64,000 bases of DNA, from positions 5,104,001 to 5,168,000 of the forward strand of contig NZ_JAGJBY010000001.1 of assembly GCF_020010905.1 (NCBI RefSeq), written 5' to 3'. The notes beneath the pieces are model-generated. The model was not told the DNA's origin and did no database searches. It saw only the letters and a list, made by a program, of their open reading frames with translations. The position numbers were made by a program, and so were the translations under genes. The stretch is from Streptomyces acidiscabies (GTDB lineage: Bacteria; Actinomycetota; Actinomycetes; Streptomycetales; Streptomycetaceae). Below, piece by piece: positions 58,511-64,000 of this stretch; position 1 is the first letter of the stretch; each line of letters opens with the position of its first letter.

Positions 58511-59616
58511 CGGGTCGCCCCGGTCACCGCGAGGGGGTCGACGACGTGCGTGCAGCGGGTCCAGCGGGTGACCGTCCGCTCGTGGCTCGCGGCGATCTCG
58601 TCCGGGTCGTCGGCGGGCAAACGCCCGATCAGGTCGTGGCTCCGGCAGTACTCGTCGTCGAACACCGTCCCGACGTACCGCTGCGGCCCGTCCGGGAAGA
58701 CGGCGGCGATCCGGTTCTCGGCGGGCAGCGTCCGCGCCAGCCAGCGCGCGACCAGCGCGACCGCGCCGACGCTCCAGCCGCCGGTGGCGTAGTGGCTGCG
58801 GGCGAGGTGGCGGGCCGCCCACACCGACTCGGGGGCGGCGACCCAGTGGACCTCGTCGAACAGGTCGTACGCCACGTTGCGCGGGTAGATGCTGGAGCCG
58901 AGCCCCCGCATCAGCCGCGTCCCGGCGGGCTGCCCGAAGATCGTCGAACCGGTCGTGTCGACGCCGACGACCTTCAGGCGCGGGAACCAGCCGCGCAGCA
59001 CGGACGCGATCCCGGCGGAGTGCCCGCCGGTGCCGACGGAGACGACCAGCGTGTCGATCCGGCCGAGCTGGGCGACGAGTTCGGTGGCGAGCGGGGCGTA
59101 CGCGGCCACGTTGTCGGGGTTGTTGTACTGGTCGGGGCACCAGGCTTCCGGGTCCCGCGCGAGGTGCTCCTCGACCCGGCGCCGCCGCGCCTCCTGCCAG
59201 CCGCCCTCCGGGTGCGGGGTGGTGACGAGGTCGACCTCGGCGCCGTACGCCGTGAGGAGCCCGGTCATGAGGGGTTCCATGCCGGGGTCGGTGACGACGG
59301 TGACGGGGTGGCCGTACGTCGCGCCGGCCAGGACCAGGCCGAGGCCGAGGGTGCCTGACGTCGACTCGACGATGCGGGCGCCGGGCCGCAGCTGGCCGCG
59401 TTCGCGGGCCGCGCGGACCATGTACAGGGCGGTGCGGTCCTTGATGCCGCCGGGGTTGTGGCCCTCCAGCTTGGCCCAGAAGCCGCGTCCGGCGGCCGTG
59501 AAGGGCTCGCCGATCCACAGGACGGGCGTGTCGCCGACCAGTCCGGCGGGCGTGTTGAGGGGGTGCTTGGCGTCGGCCAGCAACTGGGACACCGGAGCGT
59601 GGGGGGTATGTGTCAT
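58507..59616 (-). CDS. PLP-dependent cysteine synthase-like enzyme
   Basis: 369 residues, fold type II PLP enzyme: K-L-E-G-H-N-P-G-G-I-K-D-R with the PLP lysine at about residue 59, E-S-T-S-G-T-L-G-L-G and V-G-T-G-G-H-S-A-G phosphate loop. Related to O-acetylserine sulfhydrylase, but about 50 residues longer at the C-terminus (C-T-H-V-V-D-P) and with S-T-S-G-T-L-G in place of the usual S-x-S-G-N-T-G. So it may use another nucleophile or beta-substituent. Its MFS partner suggests a non-housekeeping role. Confidence 0.87.
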   Translation of the reverse strand: MTHTPHAPVSQLLADAKHPLNTPAGLVGDTPVLWIGEPFTAAGRGFWAKLEGHNPGGIKDRTALYMVRAARERGQLRPGARIVESTSGTLGLGLVLAGATYGHPVTVVTDPGMEPLMTGLLTAYGAEVDLVTTPHPEGGWQEARRRRVEEHLARDPEAWCPDQYNNPDNVAAYAPLATELVAQLGRIDTLVVSVGTGGHSAGIASVLRGWFPRLKVVGVDTTGSTIFGQPAGTRLMRGLGSSIYPRNVAYDLFDEVHWVAAPESVWAARHLARSHYATGGWSVGAVALVARWLARTLPAENRIAAVFPDGPQRYVGTVFDDEYCRSHDLIGRLPADDPDEIAASHERTVTRWTRCTHVVDPLAVTGATR

Positions 59617-59694
59617 GGCGTGCTTCTCCTGCGGCCGGGCACTGCCGGCCGTGGGTCGGGGGAAGAGACGGATCGTGATCGGACGCCGGTCCGA

Positions 59695-60093
59695 TCAGGT
59701 CCGCCACACGCCGAGCCGGGCCCGGTCGTTGCCGGGCGGGAGGGGCGGGGGAGGCGCGCCGGAGAGGTGCGGGAGGGGGGTCGCCACCGGGTGGAGGACG
59801 GCGGGTACGGCCGTGACCGGGGCGAGCGGGCCGGTCGGGTGGTCGCGGGTCGGCTGGACGGTCGGTTCGTCCGCGTCCACGCAGTGCGAGGAGCCGTGGG
59901 GTCCGTGGCCGGTGCGGTGGGGATCGCACGCGACGGACGACGCGACGGTGAGGGTGTCCGTGCGTAACGGCTCGGCCGCCGTGGGGCCGTGGGCGCAGCA
60001 CAGGACGTGCAGGAGCGTGATCAGCGCAAGCGCCAGCACCGCTCCGGCCCGTAAGGCGGAGCGGGTGTCCCGGCTGATCGATGCGGCCCGCAT
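59695..60093 (-). CDS. Small secreted or membrane-anchored hypothetical protein, 132 aa
   Basis: One N-terminal hydrophobic segment (A-G-A-V-L-A-L-A-L-I-T-L-L-H-V-L-C-C) followed by a His/Pro/Thr-rich extracellular part with C-D-P-H-R-T-G-H-G-P-H-G and P-P-P-P-L-P-P-G. The histidines might bind metal. ATG 60093 has AAGG nine bases upstream; a GTG at 60099 is an alternative. Family not recognised; it lies between the cysteine-synthase pair and the terpenoid P450. Confidence 0.6.
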   Translation of the reverse strand: MRAASISRDTRSALRAGAVLALALITLLHVLCCAHGPTAAEPLRTDTLTVASSVACDPHRTGHGPHGSSHCVDADEPTVQPTRDHPTGPLAPVTAVPAVLHPVATPLPHLSGAPPPPLPPGNDRARLGVWRT

Positions 60094-60104
60094 GGACACG
60101 AACC

Positions 60105-61358
60105 TTAACCGTCAGTGCGCGTAAAGATCCTGTCAGTATCGGCCGAGCGGATCACCGCCGTGAGGGGACCGCGCGGACGGAGGGTGGCCGCGAAGACGGC
60201 GCCGGAGACAGGAACCCCGAAGTCAGGGACGTGATGGGGGAGGAGCGCCGCCAGCAGCGTCTCCATCTCCAGCAGCGCGAACTGCCGGCCCAGACAGACC
60301 CGGGGGCCCAGCCCGAACGGGAGGTGCGTGTCGTGCGCGGGCCGCTCGCCGCCCGTGAAACGCGTCGGGTCGAAGGCGTCCGGATCGGGGACGCGGTCCG
60401 CGTCGCGCTGGGTGAGGTACGGGCAGGCCAGGACGCGGGTGCCGGGCTCGACGGCGTACGCACCGAGCGGGCCGCCCGTCTCCGCGTGCCGGGGGAGGAG
60501 CCACACCGGCGGGTACAGGCGCAGCGTCTCCGAGATCAGCGCCTGGAGGGCACGGTGGCGCTGCGGGGTGCCCGGCGCGCCGCCGGCCAGCGCCCAGGCG
60601 CGCCACTGCGGGTGGGCGTCCAGGAGGAGGTGCAGCCAGGTCAGGGCGGTCGCCGTGGTCTCGTACCCGGCGACGACCAGGGTGACCAGTTCGTCGCGGA
60701 CCAGGTCCTCGGGGTAGGGGCCGGACGCGTCGGCGAGGGCGGGGTCGAGGAGGTCGTGCAGGATGCCCCGGGCGGCGCCGGGGGTCTCGCGGGCCGCCGC
60801 GATGACCTCGCGGGCGACCTCCTCGATACCGGCGAGTTGCTGGGCGAGTTGGGCGTCCGTGTCCGGGTCGGTGCCCATGGTCGGGAGGGCGGCGACCACG
60901 TCGTCGATCGTGGCCAGTCTGCGGGAGGTCGCCTCGTCGAGTTCCCGGCCGGTCAGGACGCGCCAGATCGCGTCCAGGGCGAAGAACCGCATGTCCTCGC
61001 CGACGTCCGTGGTCGCGTCGTCCCGGGCCGCCAGGTCCGCCCACCTGGCGGCCGTCCGCCGGGCCGCAGCCCGGATGTGCGGGGCGCACGCGCGCAGCCC
61101 CACGCCGGTGAAGTAGCCCTGGAGGCGGCGGCGTTGGCGCTTCCACGGCTCGCCCGAGGCGGAGATCAGGCCGTCGCCGAGCAGGGCGCGCGCCCGGTGC
61201 GAGCGCTTGGTGAACCGCGCCGACCCGTCCACGAGCAGCGCGCGGACCTGCTCGGCGCCGGTGACCAGCACGACCTGCTGCCCGTCGAGTTCGAGGCCGG
61301 TCACCGGCCCGGCGCGCTGCGCGGAGCGGAGGAGGTCGATGAGAGTGCTGTCGGACAC
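60105..61358 (-). CDS. Cytochrome P450 of the terpenoid cluster
   Basis: 417 residues. I-helix V-A-G-Y-E-T-T-A-T, K-helix E-T-L-R and heme loop F-G-L-G-P-R-V-C-L-G-R-Q-F-A with the cysteine near residue 361. This loop (G-P-R-V-C-L-G) is closer to CYP4/CYP102-like and terpene P450s than the loop of the P450 at 1292. GTG start. Divergent from the Nudix/cyclase operon by only 57 bp, so probably expressed with it and oxidising the cyclised terpene. Confidence 0.92.
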   Translation of the reverse strand: MSDSTLIDLLRSAQRAGPVTGLELDGQQVVLVTGAEQVRALLVDGSARFTKRSHRARALLGDGLISASGEPWKRQRRRLQGYFTGVGLRACAPHIRAAARRTAARWADLAARDDATTDVGEDMRFFALDAIWRVLTGRELDEATSRRLATIDDVVAALPTMGTDPDTDAQLAQQLAGIEEVAREVIAAARETPGAARGILHDLLDPALADASGPYPEDLVRDELVTLVVAGYETTATALTWLHLLLDAHPQWRAWALAGGAPGTPQRHRALQALISETLRLYPPVWLLPRHAETGGPLGAYAVEPGTRVLACPYLTQRDADRVPDPDAFDPTRFTGGERPAHDTHLPFGLGPRVCLGRQFALLEMETLLAALLPHHVPDFGVPVSGAVFAATLRPRGPLTAVIRSADTDRIFTRTDG

Positions 61359-61415
61359 GGGACGCTCCGGGGGCCGCCTTTGACATTACTCAACGCATCC
61401 TATTCGATACGCCGA

Positions 61416-61949
61416 GTGACAAATCCTGTTGCCCGTGAGCTAGTTGACCTGGTCGACGGCGCGGACCGCCCCCTCGCCACCGGGACGCGCGGACACCTCG
61501 CGCCCGACGGCCTGCTGCACCGGATCGCGGCCACCGTCGTGGACGACGGCCACGGCCGCGTCCTCGTCTACCGGCGCCCCGCCACGGCCCGGATCCTGCC
61601 CGGCCACCACGACGTCCTCGTGGGCGGCTCGGTGCGCGCCGGGGAGAGCTACCTCGCCGCCGCCGTACGGGAGCTGGCCGAGGAGTTCGCGGTCACCGCC
61701 GACCCGTACGAGGTGTGGCGTGAACGGCACGACTCGCCCGACGGGCCCTGCTGGCTCGCCGTCCACCACGGGCGCCTGCCCGCCGACGCTCAACTCGCCG
61801 CCCTGGAGGGGGAGATCGCCTGGCACGCGCTGATACCGCTCACCGACCTGCTCACCCGGCCCCCGCAGCCCTTCAACCCCACGGGGCTCGCGGCGCTGGA
61901 ACGTATCGCCGGGCTCGTGACAGCCGGCCCCGACCGAAGGAACACATGA
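61416..61949 (+). CDS. Nudix hydrolase
   Basis: 177 residues. Nudix box G-G-S-V-R-A-G-E-S-Y-L-A-A-A-V-R-E-L-A-E-E-F at about residues 69-90; the metal-binding R-E-x-x-E-E core is intact, but the usual glycine after E-E is phenylalanine. The fold resembles the IDI/Nudix group (V-Y-R-R-P, P-G-H-H-D). Its stop overlaps the terpene cyclase start, so a substrate in that pathway is likely, for example removal of diphosphate from a cyclised prenyl diphosphate. GTG start with a poor ribosome site. Confidence 0.85.
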   Translation: MTNPVARELVDLVDGADRPLATGTRGHLAPDGLLHRIAATVVDDGHGRVLVYRRPATARILPGHHDVLVGGSVRAGESYLAAAVRELAEEFAVTADPYEVWRERHDSPDGPCWLAVHHGRLPADAQLAALEGEIAWHALIPLTDLLTRPPQPFNPTGLAALERIAGLVTAGPDRRNT

Positions 61950-63478
61950 TCACCGCCGGCATCCCGGCCGCCCTCTCCCCCCTGCCCGCGACCACGCGGC
62001 AGCGCCGCTGCCGTGACCGCCTCGCCCTGCGGGTCGGGAACCTCTTCGGCGCCGACGGATTACTCCCCGCCCCCGTCGAGAGCCGCGTCCTGGAATCCGC
62101 CCTCCTGCTGGCCCTCGTCGCGGACCTCCTCCCCGGCCACCCCGCCCACGACCGCCTCGCCCGCTACCTCAAGCACACTCTGGACACCGCCCCGCCCGAC
62201 CCCCTCCAGACCGCCGTCGCCCGCGCCGCCCTGGACGACGGCGTCACGGCGGCCCACGCGGCGGACGCCGAACTGGACCGCTTCGCCCACTTCACGGCCG
62301 GCCGCAAACGCCTCATGTTCCACACTCTGCTCGCCGCCCTCGGCGCCGCCCCCTACCCTCGGATTCCCTGGGAGGCGTACGCGGCCCCCGGTGAACAGTC
62401 CTGGCTGGTCCGCCAGATGACCGCCCTCAAGGCGATCGCCGCCCACGGCCGGAAACGCCCCGACCAGGTCGGCGACACCGAGTGGGCCACCCTCGAAGAG
62501 ACCGTCCACGGCGGACGGATCTGGGAGGGCAACCACCTCGCCCGCCTCCTCGCGCTCCTCGCCCTGCGCCACCACCCCACCCGGCGCGCGGCAGCCGTAC
62601 GCGGCACCGAAGACACCCTGCGCCACCTGCGCCCCGACGGCGGACTGCCCTTCATCACCGGCATGGACGTCTTCACCACCGCCCTCGCCGGACTCGCCCT
62701 CATCGCCGCCGGACAGGCCCGCCACCCCGCGCTCCCCGGCGCCGCCGACGCGCTCGCCGCCCTCCAGCACGACGACGGCGGCTTCGGCTTCACCCGGGGC
62801 GTACGGCAGAGCGACACCGACGACACCGCGTACTGCCTGGAGTTCCTCCGCGCCACCGCCCCCACCCGGCACGCGCGCACCGTCCGCCGGGCCGAGGACT
62901 TCCTCCTCGCCCAGCGCAACGACGACGGCGGGTTCCCCACCTTCGCCCACGGCGTCGCCTCCGAGCGGGCCATGACCGCCGCCGCCGTCAACGCCCTGGC
63001 CCCCAGCCCCCGTTGCCGCCACGCCGTCACCGGCGCCCTGCACCACCTCGCCCACCCCGACCGGCTCACCCTGCCGCCCGAGAGCAGCTGGAGCCGCAAC
63101 ACCACCAACGCGGCCTTCCGGACCGTCCTCGCCTGCCGCGCGGCAGACCCCGGCACCGGGGCGGGAGCCGACGCGCTGCGCCGCTCGACGCTCGGCCACC
63201 TCACCGCCGGACAGCGTGCCGACGGCGGGTTCGGGCACCGCGAGGCGGACCCGAGCGACCCCATCAGCACCGCCTACGCGGCGATCGCGCTGGCCCACCT
63301 GCCGAATCGTTCAGCTGCCCTGGGCCGGGCCGTCGACTTCCTCGTGGCCCGCCAGCGCCCCGACGGCGGCTTCACCTCCGTACCCGACCAGGCCGGGCCC
63401 CGGCCCCTGCTGTACGACACCCCGGCGCTCGCCGACGTGTGCGTGCTGCTCGGCCTCGGCCACGCCCTCGAACGGTGA
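61946..63478 (+). CDS. Class II (DxDD) terpene cyclase, TTA codon-containing
   Basis: 510 residues of the prenyltransferase/squalene-cyclase (alpha/alpha)-barrel family. The protonating motif is Asp290-Thr-Asp292-Asp293-Thr-Ala. At least four QW-like repeats are visible: Q-H-D-D-G-G-F, Q-R-N-D-D-G-G-F, Q-R-A-D-G-G-F and Q-R-P-D-G-G-F. Size fits bacterial diterpene class II cyclases (about 500-530 aa) or drimenyl-diphosphate synthases rather than squalene-hopene cyclase (about 630-680). No class I D-D-x-x-D site is evident, so the product should keep its diphosphate. TTA codon at 62060-62062 implies bldA-tRNA control. ATGA overlap with the Nudix gene. Confidence 0.88.
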   Translation: MITAGIPAALSPLPATTRQRRCRDRLALRVGNLFGADGLLPAPVESRVLESALLLALVADLLPGHPAHDRLARYLKHTLDTAPPDPLQTAVARAALDDGVTAAHAADAELDRFAHFTAGRKRLMFHTLLAALGAAPYPRIPWEAYAAPGEQSWLVRQMTALKAIAAHGRKRPDQVGDTEWATLEETVHGGRIWEGNHLARLLALLALRHHPTRRAAAVRGTEDTLRHLRPDGGLPFITGMDVFTTALAGLALIAAGQARHPALPGAADALAALQHDDGGFGFTRGVRQSDTDDTAYCLEFLRATAPTRHARTVRRAEDFLLAQRNDDGGFPTFAHGVASERAMTAAAVNALAPSPRCRHAVTGALHHLAHPDRLTLPPESSWSRNTTNAAFRTVLACRAADPGTGAGADALRRSTLGHLTAGQRADGGFGHREADPSDPISTAYAAIALAHLPNRSAALGRAVDFLVARQRPDGGFTSVPDQAGPRPLLYDTPALADVCVLLGLGHALER

Positions 63479-63483
63479 CCGAC

Positions 63484-64000
63484 ATGAACGTTTCTCCCGC
63501 TCCCGGCGGGCTGCCGCTGGCCGGGCACGCGCCGTGGCTGCTGCGCGACCGCCTCGGGTACCTCGAAGAGCTGCGCGACCACGGGCCGGCGGTCTGGATC
63601 CGGCTCGGACGCCAGCGGGTGCTCGTGCTGAACGACCACCGGCCCGTGCGCGAACTCCTCACCCGGCGGGCCGGGGACTTCGGCCTCAGCCCGCACTTCC
63701 GGGTGATGAAACGCATCATCGGCAACGGCCTCCTCGCCACCGACGGACCCTTCCACCGGCGGCAGCGCAAGATCATGCTGCCGGTGCTCGCCCAGTCCCG
63801 GATGCCCGGGTACGCCGACGCCATGAGCGCCCTCACCGAGCAGCGCCTCGCCCGCTGGCGGCCGGGCCAACAGCTCGACGTGGACCGGGAGTTCACCCAC
63901 CTCGCCACCGAGACCGTCGTCCGCTGCCTGCTCGGTGCGGGCGTCACCGGACGCGAACTCGACCTGGTCGTCGCCGCGCTGCCCGACCTGATGGCCTGGG
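63484..64000 (+). CDS. Cytochrome P450, N-terminal part, cut by window end
   Basis: 172 residues visible from ATG 63484, 5 bp after the cyclase stop. The N-terminus G-G-L-P-L-A-G-H-A-P and the C-helix segment F-H-R-R-Q-R-K-I-M-L-P-V-L are typical of P450s acting on lipids and terpenes. Heme loop lies beyond the window. It follows the cyclase in the same operon and should be a second tailoring oxidase. Confidence 0.88.
   Translation, partial: MNVSPAPGGLPLAGHAPWLLRDRLGYLEELRDHGPAVWIRLGRQRVLVLNDHRPVRELLTRRAGDFGLSPHFRVMKRIIGNGLLATDGPFHRRQRKIMLPVLAQSRMPGYADAMSALTEQRLARWRPGQQLDVDREFTHLATETVVRCLLGAGVTGRELDLVVAALPDLMAW

Noticed and set aside
57275..60001. Fusion of cysteine-synthase-like enzyme and MFS transporter in one frame
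   Set aside because: The cysteine synthase is in another frame with its own stop at 58507; the transporter starts at GTG 58510 overlapping that stop.

Overview
The window is very high-GC DNA (about 73% G+C by eye) with near-saturated G/C third codon positions, GTG starts and many ATGA/GTGA stop-start overlaps. Its gene families (LacI/GH loci without an ABC ATPase, a modular PKS, several P450s, an eCIS-type DUF4157 protein, a TTA codon in a secondary-metabolite gene) point to a Streptomyces chromosome, probably an accessory-rich arm. No rRNA, tRNA or CRISPR array was seen.

Layout. 1-10.3 kb: the 3' part of a carboxylesterase facing a P450; a plant-cell-wall locus (GH5 cellulase with X2/CBM46-like tail, LacI regulator, GH43 beta-xylosidase) with shared GAAA/TTTC operator-like sites; an alpha/beta hydrolase, a DNA photolyase and a small protein. 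10.3-13.7 kb: three uncharacterised genes, two of which share a duplicated glycine-rich motif. 13.7-29.3 kb: an almost complete aromatic-ring degradation route of the phenylpropionate/biphenyl type. It has a two-component Rieske dioxygenase with ferredoxin and reductase, dihydrodiol dehydrogenase, class III extradiol dioxygenase, ring-fission hydrolase, hydratase, aldolase and acylating acetaldehyde dehydrogenase. It is split into a leftward and a rightward operon around an IclR regulator, with a stand-alone DUF4157 protein and an XRE-cupin regulator between the two arms.

29.3-40.5 kb: the most unusual part, a compact biosynthetic operon. It encodes a MIO-type ammonia-lyase with histidase specificity residues, a HisC-like aminotransferase, a methyltransferase that keeps the iron ligands of the alpha-keto-acid C-beta methyltransferase MppJ, and a 2350-residue megasynthase (acyl-CoA ligase - ACP - KS - AT - DH - KR - ACP, no thioesterase). 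Together they suggest a beta-methylated, histidine-derived (beta-methylurocanate-like) starter extended once by a reducing PKS module. The PKS gene is followed by 21 perfect copies of a 14-bp tandem repeat.

41-50.5 kb: SDR/TetR and NAD(P)-binding genes with clear operator palindromes, then a LacI-controlled sugar ABC importer (two permeases and a lipoprotein, no ATPase) with a secreted GH78 alpha-L-rhamnosidase. 50.5-52.4 kb: an IS200/IS605-type element with divergent tnpA and tnpB, inserted directly behind the rhamnosidase. 52.4-60.1 kb: a two-component system, a methyltransferase/DedA pair, an EamA exporter facing a LysR regulator, and a cysteine-synthase-like/MFS pair. 60.1-64 kb: the left part of a terpenoid cluster (P450, Nudix hydrolase, DxDD class II cyclase with a TTA codon, second P450 cut by the window edge).
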